Source: an uncultured Lachnospiraceae bacterium (GTDB lineage Bacteria; Bacillota; Clostridia; Lachnospirales; Lachnospiraceae). Taken from it: a stretch of DNA of 64,000 bases. The notes below the pieces were generated by a model. It did no database searches and was not told the DNA's origin. It saw nothing but the letters and a program-made list of their open reading frames with translations. The stretch is from assembly GCA_944383325.1 (NCBI GenBank), contig CALWPC010000032.1:62001-126000 (forward strand). Reading direction: 5' to 3'. Shown piece by piece: positions 56,963 through 64,000 of this stretch; the stretch's first letter is position 1, and each line of letters begins with the position of its first letter. Position numbers and translations under genes: made by a program.

Positions 56963-57961
56963 TCACACCGCTCCTAGCTGTTTGCTTTCCGGCTGCCCCT
57001 CAGACATGCGCGCCGCAGTAATCGCTACCCAGTCGTTTTGGCGCGCAACCTCCAGTATCTCGAAACCATTTTCCGTCATCGCCGCACGCACATCCTGCTC
57101 CTTCGTATACAAAATTCCCGACGTCACCCAAAGCCCGCGCTCCTTTAAATGCGCGCCGACCACACCGGCCAGGCGACAGATCACCTCCGCGAGAATATTG
57201 GACACCACCACGTCATGACAGTGAACGCCTGCGCGCTGTACCGCAGCGGTCGGATCGTCAGCCAGCAAATCTCCGCAGAAGATGTCATATTCGGCTCCGT
57301 TTAGACCGTTAACCGTGAAATTTTCCTCCGCTGAGCGGACTGCTTCCGGATCAATATCCATACAGACCACCCGGCCCGCGCCAAGCTTCAGCGCCAAAAT
57401 CCCTAGAATCCCGCTGCCGCAGCCGACGTCAAACAAACTGTCCGCAGGCTTTACATGTCTGCGCAGCTGCCGGATGCAAAGCTGTGTCGTCTCGTGCAGC
57501 CCGGTGCCGAACGCCGTACCCGGATCAATCTGAATCACCATCGGATAATTGGCCTCATCCTCCGCCTGTTCCCATGTCGGCCGTATCAAAAGATCGTCCA
57601 CGGCAAACGGTTTAAAATATTGTTTCCAGTTGTAAAGCCAGTCCTGATCTTTTGTATCGGTCCGTGTAATGCGCCCCTCGCCGACGGAAACGTACTCAGA
57701 CATCTCCCGCATCCGTGCGCGGATCTGCTCCAGAAGCTCACGCTCGTCCGTTTCCTCGTCTAGGTAAAACCGCACGCTGGCCGTGCCGTCGTCGTCGGGA
57801 AGCTCCGGCAAAATATCAATAAACATCGCCTGACGTTCTTCCTCTGTAATTTGCCGGTGATCTAAAATTTCCACACTGTCAATCCCCAATTCCAACAACA
57901 TGCCGCACACAAAATCCTCCGCGTCTGTCGTGGTGGAAATGGTAAATGTCTTCCATTGCAT
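56963..57961 (-). CDS. prmA: Ribosomal protein L11 methyltransferase PrmA
   Basis: 332 residues. Residues about 1-95 form a small N-terminal L11-binding domain; the SAM domain has LFDVGCGSGILGILALKLGA as motif I, shortened here to the key FDVGCGSGIL, then VVSNILAEVI near the end. It trimethylates ribosomal protein L11. TGGAGG lies 6-7 bases before the ATG. A promoter on the minus strand is visible upstream. Confidence 0.95.
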   Translation of the reverse strand: MQWKTFTISTTTDAEDFVCGMLLELGIDSVEILDHRQITEEERQAMFIDILPELPDDDGTASVRFYLDEETDERELLEQIRARMREMSEYVSVGEGRITRTDTKDQDWLYNWKQYFKPFAVDDLLIRPTWEQAEDEANYPMVIQIDPGTAFGTGLHETTQLCIRQLRRHVKPADSLFDVGCGSGILGILALKLGAGRVVCMDIDPEAVRSAEENFTVNGLNGAEYDIFCGDLLADDPTAAVQRAGVHCHDVVVSNILAEVICRLAGVVGAHLKERGLWVTSGILYTKEQDVRAAMTENGFEILEVARQNDWVAITAARMSEGQPESKQLGAV

Positions 57962-57991
57962 CGAACTGCCTCCAAGTACAAATTTGATGTT

Positions 57992-58020
57992 ATCATAACA
58001 TAATTATACAGCAGACGCAA
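57992..58020 (-). promoter_or_regulatory. Promoter of prmA-rsmE group
   Basis: Minus strand TTGCGT (58015-58020), 17-base spacer, TATGAT (57992-57997), 30 bases before the prmA start. Confidence 0.6.
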
Positions 58021-58046
58021 GAAATGCACGCTGAAAATTGGAGGCC

Positions 58047-58075
58047 TTTACATCGCGCAAAACTTCGAATATACT
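58047..58075 (+). promoter_or_regulatory. Promoter of DUF3783 gene
   Basis: TTTACA (58047-58052), 17-base spacer, TATACT (58070-58075), 44 bases before the start codon. Confidence 0.65.
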
Positions 58076-58119
58076 GATAGAGAATAATACTGGCATATCA
58101 ATGGAAACGGAGGGATGGG

Positions 58120-58494
58120 ATGCATCCGATGATACTGCTCTACAATTTTGTACAAGACGAACGAACCCGACAGATCCGGGGATACCTAAGCAAGGCGGGA
58201 ATCACTGCGCGTTTGGTGTCCGCGCCCGATTATCAAAAGCCGCTTGGGTATCTGTTTGGTCTGCCGGGTTTTTCTGAACCCTACCCCGTTAATCTCGGGG
58301 CCAATTTTAAAGACGAAATGCTTGTTATGCACAATTTTTCAAACAATCAGCTCGATCAGCTGCTGGCGTTTTTTCGTGAACGGCAGCTATCCCCGGTGGC
58401 TCTGAAAGCCGTTCTGACTCCCGTCAACTGCCATTGGAATTCTCTGAAGCTGCACGAAGAACTGCTAAAAGAACGTGACGCCATGCGGCGCTGA
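58120..58494 (+). CDS. DUF3783 family protein
   Basis: 124 residues of unknown role. The DUF3783 part is at about 75-120 (MHNFSNNQLDQLLAFFRE and ALKAVLTPVNCHWN). A GGAGGG site lies 5 bases before the ATG. It is convergent with copA with only 3 bases between them and no terminator, so the transcripts run into each other. Confidence 0.88.
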   Translation: MHPMILLYNFVQDERTRQIRGYLSKAGITARLVSAPDYQKPLGYLFGLPGFSEPYPVNLGANFKDEMLVMHNFSNNQLDQLLAFFRERQLSPVALKAVLTPVNCHWNSLKLHEELLKERDAMRR

Positions 58495-58497
58495 CGG

Positions 58498-61068
58498 TTA
58501 CACACAGGACGTTACCTTGTAGCCTGCCTCCGTCACCGCGTCGATGAGCGCCTGAGACGAGACCTCCCGGGACAGCGTGACCTCGGCGCTCTTCTGCTCC
58601 AGATTGACATTGACAAACGTCACGCCGTCTACGCCGGACAACGCCGTCTCCACACGCATTTTACAGTGATTACACATCATGCCTTCAATAATCAGCACTT
58701 TTTTATCCGCACCGCGATTACCGGCATCCGCCGTCTGCACATGTCCGTCTTCTTCCCTGCCGCTCTTAAAAAAGCGCAGCCGAAGCGCATTTGTAACGAC
58801 GCATACCGAGCTTAAACTCATCGCAGCCGATCCAATCATCGGCGTCAGCCGGATGCCAAGCGGCAGAAAGAGCGCGCCTGCCGCCACCGGAATGCCAAGT
58901 ATATTGTAAAAGAACGCCCAAAACAAATTCATCTTAATATTCCGAAGCACCGCACGGCTCAGCTTCCGCGCCACCGCTACATCGTACAGAGAATCTTTCA
59001 TCAGGACAACATCGGCGGAATCAATGGCAATATCCGTTCCCGCGCCGATCGCAATCCCGACGTCCGCCCGCGCAAGGGCCGGCGCATCGTTAATTCCGTC
59101 TCCGACCATCGCGACCTTATGTCCCTGTTCCTGCAAATTCCGAATACACGCCTCCTTCTCCGTCGGCAGCACATCGGCAATGACCTCCGCAATGTCAAGC
59201 TCCGCGCGGATCGCTTCCGCCGTCGTGCGGTTATCCCCGGTAAGCATCACCACATGCAGCCCTTCCCCGGCAAACGCGCGGATTGCCGCCCGGCTGCTTT
59301 CCCGCACGGTATCTGCAACGGCGATCACTCCCCGGATCGTTTTGCCCGCTGCAAACAGCAGCGGCGTCTTTCCTTCGTTCGACAGGCGCGCCAAGATCTC
59401 CACAATGTTGTTCCGCTCGTTTTCTGAGGCAAACACATGGTTTTCATCACACAGAGCCATATTTCCTGCCAGACAGTCCTGCCCTTCAAAAACTGCCCTT
59501 ACGCCTCTGCCCGAGATCATTTCAAAATCCTGAATCGGGCGCACCGCAATCTCGTCCTGCTTTGCCTTTTCCACAATCGCCTCTGCCAGAGGATGTTCAC
59601 TTCCGGCCTCCACCGAGGCGGCAAGCATCAAAAATTCCTGCTCGGTCATACTCTGATCAAGCACCAGAACATCCGTCACTCTCGGATGCCCGCTCGTAAT
59701 CGTCCCGGTTTTATCAAGTACAATCGTATCGACCGAATGCAGCTGTTCCAGACTCTGTGCCGACTTAATCAAAATGCCAAATTCCGCCGCCTTTCCGGTT
59801 CCTACCATAATTGCCACCGGTGTGGCCAGTCCGAGAGCGCACGGACACGAAATGACGAGTACCGAAATTGCGCACGACAGCGCAAATTCAAAATCTCGGC
59901 CCGCCAACAGCCAGACCGCCGCGGTCAAAATCGCGATTCCAATGACCACCGGAACGAAAATGCCGCTGATTTTGTCCGCCAGTCTTGCAATCGGCGCCTT
60001 TGTGTTGCCCGCCTCATCGACGAGACGGATAATCTGTGCAAGCGTCGTATCGTTGCCGACGCGCGACGCGCGAAATTCAAACGTGCCGTTCTTATTAATC
60101 GTCGCCGAGATGACCTCGTCATCTACCTTTTTCTCCACCGGGATACTCTCCCCGGTAATCGCCGACTGATCGACAAACCCATAACCCGATGTGATGACCC
60201 CGTCAACCGGGATGCTCTCTCCCGGACGAATCACTACGATGTCCCCGCTTTTGACCTGTTCTGCGGGAATCTGAACCTCTTGGCCATTCCGGATAACGCG
60301 CGCTGTTTTAGGCGCAAGATCTAAAAGTTTGCCGAGCGCATCCGACGTCTTGGCTTTCGAGCGGGTTTCCAGATACTTGCCGACGGTCACCAGTGTCAGG
60401 ATCATTGCCGCAGATTCAAAATACAACTCATGATGATAATGATGCACAATATCCCACTGACCATGCCCCATCGCGTAAGACATCCGGTAAATTGCAAAAA
60501 TGCCGTAAAGCACCGACGCCCCGGAACCAAGCGCGACAAGCGAATCCATGTTCGGCGTTTTTCTGCAAAGTCCCCGCCAACCGGAAATAAAAAACTGCCG
60601 GTTAATCAGTAAAATAGGGATCGTAATCAGCAGCTGCGTAAACGCAAATACAACCGCATTTTCACTGCCGGTCAATATGGACGGCATCGGCCATCCGGCC
60701 ATCATCCCCATGGCAATATACATTAAAGGAATCAACAGTACGATCGACGAAAGCAGCCTGTTTTTCATAGAATGCTGACGATCCTGCTCCTGTTTTTTCC
60801 TCTTGTTCCACTCGCTCCGAAAACCTCCGTCGTCGCCTTCCTCCCGGGTTCCGGACGCGAAAGGCTGCGCGCCGTATCCGCTCTTAACCACCGCGTCGAT
60901 AATCTGCCCGCGTGTGACGGCCGTCTCGTCAAATTCTACCGTCATCTGATTCGCCAGAAGGCTGACATTCACTTCCGACACCCCCGGCAACTTCTGCACC
61001 GCCCGCGTGATATTTGCCTGACATGCGGCGCAGCTCATACCTGTAATTTGAAATTTCTCCACTGCCAT
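58498..61068 (-). CDS. copA: Copper-exporting P-type ATPase CopA
   Basis: 856 residues, P1B-1 type. The N-terminal metal domain has GMSCAACQANI; TGES in the actuator; the transmembrane metal site is SCPCALGLATPVAIM; DKTGTITSGHPRVTDV; GSEHPLAEAIVEKA holds the HP motif; MVGDGINDAPALARADVG. A second metal domain at the far C-terminus has GMMCNHCKMRVETAL and may replace a separate CopZ chaperone. ATG at 61068 has AGGAGG 8 bases upstream; a GTG two codons earlier is less likely. It follows csoR by 43 bases. Confidence 0.96.
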   Translation of the reverse strand: MAVEKFQITGMSCAACQANITRAVQKLPGVSEVNVSLLANQMTVEFDETAVTRGQIIDAVVKSGYGAQPFASGTREEGDDGGFRSEWNKRKKQEQDRQHSMKNRLLSSIVLLIPLMYIAMGMMAGWPMPSILTGSENAVVFAFTQLLITIPILLINRQFFISGWRGLCRKTPNMDSLVALGSGASVLYGIFAIYRMSYAMGHGQWDIVHHYHHELYFESAAMILTLVTVGKYLETRSKAKTSDALGKLLDLAPKTARVIRNGQEVQIPAEQVKSGDIVVIRPGESIPVDGVITSGYGFVDQSAITGESIPVEKKVDDEVISATINKNGTFEFRASRVGNDTTLAQIIRLVDEAGNTKAPIARLADKISGIFVPVVIGIAILTAAVWLLAGRDFEFALSCAISVLVISCPCALGLATPVAIMVGTGKAAEFGILIKSAQSLEQLHSVDTIVLDKTGTITSGHPRVTDVLVLDQSMTEQEFLMLAASVEAGSEHPLAEAIVEKAKQDEIAVRPIQDFEMISGRGVRAVFEGQDCLAGNMALCDENHVFASENERNNIVEILARLSNEGKTPLLFAAGKTIRGVIAVADTVRESSRAAIRAFAGEGLHVVMLTGDNRTTAEAIRAELDIAEVIADVLPTEKEACIRNLQEQGHKVAMVGDGINDAPALARADVGIAIGAGTDIAIDSADVVLMKDSLYDVAVARKLSRAVLRNIKMNLFWAFFYNILGIPVAAGALFLPLGIRLTPMIGSAAMSLSSVCVVTNALRLRFFKSGREEDGHVQTADAGNRGADKKVLIIEGMMCNHCKMRVETALSGVDGVTFVNVNLEQKSAEVTLSREVSSQALIDAVTEAGYKVTSCV

Positions 61069-61111
61069 ATCCACTGCCTCCTGTCCTCAAACTCATCAAA
61101 AATACGGCGTC

Positions 61112-61468
61112 TCATCTAAGCCGCTTTACAAGTTCCAGCGCTTCTTCCACTACATCCAGATTTCCCTTTTGAATCTCTTCCACCACACATGTTTCCATAT
61201 GCTCCTGGAGAACAAGATAACCGACATTGCGCAACGCGCTTTCCACCGCTGCAATCTGTGTCAGCACTTCTCCGCAATACCTGTTTTCCTCCAACATCTT
61301 ATTGATCCCGTTTAGCTGTCCGATCATACGGTTAATCCGATTGCGCAGCAGCCGCACCTGCTTTTCTTCCCGCGGCGTTGCTTTATAATGGCAACAGACT
61401 TCCTGCTCCTTCTTAACATCACCAATCGTTTGGCCTGTATTCAAAAAATCATTCTCCTTTTGACTCAT
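61112..61468 (-). CDS. csoR: CsoR-family copper-sensing repressor
   Basis: 118 residues, all-helical. The Cu(I)-binding Cys-His-Cys set is read as Cys in ENRYCGEVL, His in LQEHMETC and Cys in METCVVEE. Copper binding releases it from DNA and turns on export. The start at 61468 (MSQKENDFLNTG) was chosen because a longer frame to 61525 would begin within the promoter. It is directly upstream of copA and its promoter carries two matching operators. Confidence 0.95.
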   Translation of the reverse strand: MSQKENDFLNTGQTIGDVKKEQEVCCHYKATPREEKQVRLLRNRINRMIGQLNGINKMLEENRYCGEVLTQIAAVESALRNVGYLVLQEHMETCVVEEIQKGNLDVVEEALELVKRLR

Positions 61469-61498
61469 CCTGTTTCCGTCACCCTTTCTAACATCTAC

Positions 61499-61557
61499 AA
61501 TACCCCCTATGGGTATTAATTTCATATTATAATATACCCCTACCAGGTATTTGTCAA
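61499..61557 (-). promoter_or_regulatory. CsoR-controlled promoter with two operators
   Basis: Minus strand TTGACA (61552-61557), 17-base spacer, TATTAT (61529-61534). Operator 1 (61499-61517) is AATACCC, CCTAT, GGGTATT. Operator 2 (61534-61550) is ATACC, CCTACCA, GGTAT and fills the spacer. The G/C tract palindrome with TA flanks is the known CsoR form. Confidence 0.9.
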
Positions 61558-61570
61558 CCCAATTTAAAAA

Positions 61571-61614
61571 GAGGGCATCCTTTCAAGTCATTTCATGACT
61601 TTTTGGACACCCTC
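61571..61614 (-). repeat. Dispersed hairpin repeat, copy C
   Basis: 44 bp: outer arms 61571-61580 and 61605-61614 (two G-U pairs in the minus RNA) and inner AGTCAT/ATGACT (61586-61591 with 61595-61600). It is homologous to copies A and B on the opposite strand and may end the ATPase transcript. Confidence 0.8.
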
Positions 61615-61633
61615 TATACGGCTCAAAATCATA

Positions 61634-61759
61634 CTACCCCTTCATAGCGAACTGATCCATAGGCTGCAGATCCTTCGTTGCCGGCTTTACCACGTCCACA
61701 AGGACGCCTCTCTCCGATTCCGTAAAACACTCGGACTGGCTGCCACAGTAGCAACGGTA
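61634..61759 (-). pseudogene. Possible C-terminal gene remnant
   Basis: A 41-codon open stretch ending in TAG, with no start codon apart from late ATGs, lies between the ATPase stop and repeat copy C. The peptide contains ERGVLVDVVKPATKDLQ and DQFAMKG, which looks protein-like. I do not recognise the source. It could be chance. Confidence 0.3.
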
Positions 61760-61780
61760 TCAAAATACAACCGTCTTTTT

Positions 61781-63868
61781 TCATGTCCCCGACTCCGGAA
61801 GCAGGTTTTTCATGCCCTCCAGACTGATGGCCAGGGTGGACATATTATGTAAAAATGCAGATGTGGGCGGGGTAATCCAACCGCCTACTCCCAAAAAGAT
61901 TAAGGCGGTGTTGATTCCTACAATCATCCGGTAATTTCTCCGGATGCGCGTCATCAGATGGTTGCTGAGCTGTTTCAAGGTGACGAGCTCATAGAGGTCG
62001 TCTGCGGCAATAGTAATATCTGCCACTTCTCTCGCTAACTCTGCGCCGTCGCTGATGGCAATTCCCGCATCGGCCGCTGACAGAGCAGGGGAATCGTTGA
62101 TACCGTCTCCTACCATCAGAACCTTGCGTCCGGCGGCTTTCTCCTGTTCGATAAAGGCCGCTTTTCCCTCTGGCAGCACCTCGGCATGATATTCATCCAC
62201 GCCGATGCGCTTGGCAATAGACGCCGCTGTCCGCTCACTGTCGCCGGTCATCATCACAATCCGGGCGATTCCTTCCTTCCGAAGAAGGGAGATTACCTCC
62301 GATGTCTCTTCCCGCAGAGGATCCTCAATACAGATCACTGCGGAGAGTTGGCCGTTGATCGCCAGATAGAGATGAGAATATTCCCCGGGCAGAAGAGAAA
62401 ATTTCTCCTCCTCGCCTTCAGGCACCCGGCATTTCTCATCCTCAAACACGAAATGATAACTGCCGATGATGGCCTTCTTGCCCTCAATGGTGGAGGCGAT
62501 GCCATGAGCTACAATATATTCCACCTTCGTGTGCATTTCCTGATGCTCCAGATTCCGCTCTCTGGCGGCGCGTACCACAGCCTTGGCCACAGAATGCGGA
62601 AAATGCTCTTCCAGGCAGGCGGCAATCCGAAGCATTTCCGCTTCCTTCTCCTCTCCAAAAGGAATGACCTCTCTTACCACAGCCCTGGCTTTGGTAAGGG
62701 TTCCCGTCTTGTCAAAAACGATGGTAGCCGCCTCTGCTACGGCCTCCATGTATTTTCCTCCCTTTACCGTAATCCGCCGCCGGCTAGCCTCCCTGATAGC
62801 AGAGAGCACAGCGATAGGCATGGAAAGTTTCAGAGCGCAGGAGAAATCCACCATCAAAACAGAAAGTGCCTTGGTCACATTTCTCGTGAGCAACAGCGTC
62901 AGCGCCGTGCCCGCCAATGTATAAGGTACCAACTGATCTGCCAGATGCTCTGCCCGGCTCTCTAAACCGGATTTGAGCTTCTCTGACTCTTCAATCATGG
63001 TAACAATCTTCTCGAATTTGGTCGATCCGGTGGCTTCCTTTACCAGGATCGCCAGTTCTCCTTCCTCTACTACGGTGCCCGCATAGACATAACCGTCCAC
63101 TGTTTTGTAAACCGGAGCCGATTCCCCTGTGAGAGACGCCTGATTTACCATAGCCTCTCCCTCTGTCACTTCGCCGTCAAAGGGAATTACGCTGCCCATG
63201 TGAACCACCACGGTGTCACCTTTCTGTATGCTTGCTGCGGGAACAAGGATTTCCTGGGAATTTCTGCGCAGCCACACACGATCCACCCGCAGAGACATGC
63301 TCCTGGCCAGATCTCCCACCGATTTCTTATGCGTCCACTCCTCCAGAATCTCTCCGATCCCCAGAAGAAACATCACAGAACCGGCCGTACTGAAATTCCT
63401 TCTGGCGACAGACACCCCGATGGCCGTAGCGTCCAACGCCGCCACTTCCAACTTGCCTCTGCGCAGACAGGAGAGCCCCTGGCGCAAATATTTCATAGAA
63501 CGGCAACAGACAAGACAATTCCTTACCAGTGGGGGAATGACTAATTTCTCCACCGCCCGAAACACCAATTTTCCTATCAATTTGTCTTTATATTGGGCAT
63601 TGAGAGCCCTGCCGGAATGTTCCAGGATGTCCTCCGGCACTGTAGTCATTTTCTGAGAGTAGGAAGAGAGCGCCTTCAGCAATTCCCTGCGCTCACCCGT
63701 ATAGCAAATACTGGCGTCATTAGTCCGCTCATAGACCTGAACTTTCGTCACACCGGGCAGCTGCTCCAGATAATACTGAAGAATGTCCGCATCCCGTATG
63801 GACATCCGCCGGCCGGGGGCATGGATGCGGATTCGTCCTCTGATTTCATGCTTGATTCTGAATTTCAC
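61781..63868 (-). CDS. P1B-type metal ATPase with SCA in place of CPC
   Basis: 695 residues. The N-terminal about 80 residues are HMA-like but lack a CxxC. TGES at 247-250; the fourth-segment motif reads FSCALKLSMP (Ser343-Cys344-Ala345) where copper and zinc pumps have CPC; DKTGT at 386-390; MVGDGINDSPALSAADAG; MTGDSERTA. The ion may therefore differ from Cu or Zn, perhaps Mn, Fe or Co as in other SCx/SPC pumps (inference). The start is GTG at 63868, two bases after the stop of a DUF6110-like gene, so they are coupled. Confidence 0.9.
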   Translation of the reverse strand: MKFRIKHEIRGRIRIHAPGRRMSIRDADILQYYLEQLPGVTKVQVYERTNDASICYTGERRELLKALSSYSQKMTTVPEDILEHSGRALNAQYKDKLIGKLVFRAVEKLVIPPLVRNCLVCCRSMKYLRQGLSCLRRGKLEVAALDATAIGVSVARRNFSTAGSVMFLLGIGEILEEWTHKKSVGDLARSMSLRVDRVWLRRNSQEILVPAASIQKGDTVVVHMGSVIPFDGEVTEGEAMVNQASLTGESAPVYKTVDGYVYAGTVVEEGELAILVKEATGSTKFEKIVTMIEESEKLKSGLESRAEHLADQLVPYTLAGTALTLLLTRNVTKALSVLMVDFSCALKLSMPIAVLSAIREASRRRITVKGGKYMEAVAEAATIVFDKTGTLTKARAVVREVIPFGEEKEAEMLRIAACLEEHFPHSVAKAVVRAARERNLEHQEMHTKVEYIVAHGIASTIEGKKAIIGSYHFVFEDEKCRVPEGEEEKFSLLPGEYSHLYLAINGQLSAVICIEDPLREETSEVISLLRKEGIARIVMMTGDSERTAASIAKRIGVDEYHAEVLPEGKAAFIEQEKAAGRKVLMVGDGINDSPALSAADAGIAISDGAELAREVADITIAADDLYELVTLKQLSNHLMTRIRRNYRMIVGINTALIFLGVGGWITPPTSAFLHNMSTLAISLEGMKNLLPESGT

Positions 63869-63870
63869 TC

Positions 63871-64000
63871 TTATTCGCCCGCCTCTTCTGCAACAGCCTC
63901 GTCCTCAAATTCCAGGTCCGCTTCCTTTGCCTCTCTTTCCTCGTTGAGCTGCTTCGCCTCAGCCAGAATGTCCTCTGCATTTTCCTGTACGTTGGTCACC
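63871..64000 (-). CDS. DUF6110-like protein, C-terminal part (cut by window end)
   Basis: Last 42 residues before a TAA stop (63871-63873); the rest lies beyond the window. The helical, highly acidic tail begins VTNVQENAEDILAEAKQLN and ends in Glu/Asp-rich residues, as in DUF6110 proteins encoded with this kind of ATPase. Two bases separate it from the ATPase GTG. Those proteins usually have an N-terminal membrane segment, not visible here. Confidence 0.65.
   Translation of the reverse strand, partial: VTNVQENAEDILAEAKQLNEEREAKEADLEFEDEAVAEEAGE

Overview
The window reads as a chromosomal segment of a low-to-mid-GC Firmicute, most likely a member of the Lachnospiraceae or a close clostridial relative. 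This is inferred from the gene content and neighbourhoods (IreB-RuvX-DUF1292, RNase J, YlbF, class B sortase, CsoR-CopA, an SCA-type P1B ATPase with a DUF6110-like partner, DUF3783, MetY beside the aluminium-resistance PLP protein), from strong AGGAGG ribosome binding sites, and from frequent TTG/GTG starts. No rRNA, tRNA, CRISPR array or phage gene was seen. Most genes lie on the minus strand.

Layout. 1-266: non-coding left edge with two TTAGTT/CTAACT palindromes. 267-3759: a self-contained GntR-ABC transporter operon whose promoter and candidate operator are visible. 3863-6528: MATE exporter and purA. 6725-8957: a LysR regulator, then a decayed AAA/DUF4143 ATPase. 9187-12864: purC-purF-purB operon. 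13020-17906: leuD, leuC, ilvC, ilvN and a homocysteine methyltransferase with a degenerate C-terminal part. 18018-22599: a 57-residue protein, an LD-carboxypeptidase and a two-component system with a very large sensor kinase. 22754-31397: housekeeping RNA and cell-envelope genes (U32 peptidase, O-methyltransferase, MltG-like protein, YlbF, RNase J, DUF1292, RuvX, IreB, MtaB, HPr-like protein, ThiI). 31461-36804: metal and surface functions (MgtE, two COG0523 GTPases, one with five 14-residue Cys/His repeats, and a membrane-anchored pectate-lyase-like protein). 37017-39794: a MoxR-DUF58-membrane protein operon. 39945-43067: two divergent enolase-superfamily dehydratases with an SDR, probably sugar-acid catabolism.

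43075-45000 is the most accessory-looking stretch: DUF2752, a TM2 protein and a serine resolvase lie between two direct copies of a 43-45 bp hairpin repeat. A third copy lies at 61571-61614. 45064-57961 returns to conserved housekeeping: hemW, a P-type ATPase, lepA, metY, the aluminium-resistance-family PLP protein, miaA, sortase B, a cysteine desulfurase, rsmE and prmA. 58120-64000 holds DUF3783, the copper module copA-csoR with a very clear CsoR promoter/operator, and a second metal ATPase lacking the usual CPC motif, followed by a partial DUF6110-like gene cut by the window end.

How the parts fit. Purine synthesis is split between purA and purCFB. The leu/ilv set is incomplete here (no leuA, leuB, ilvB or ilvD). 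Metal handling is prominent: a Mg transporter, a Zn-chaperone-like GTPase pair, copper export with its repressor, and a second P1B ATPase. No clearly new defence or biosynthetic system was identified. The best leads are the Cys/His repeat GTPase with its TIGR03943-fused neighbour, the hairpin-flanked resolvase island, the SCA-motif ATPase, and the degenerate MetH-like enzyme.
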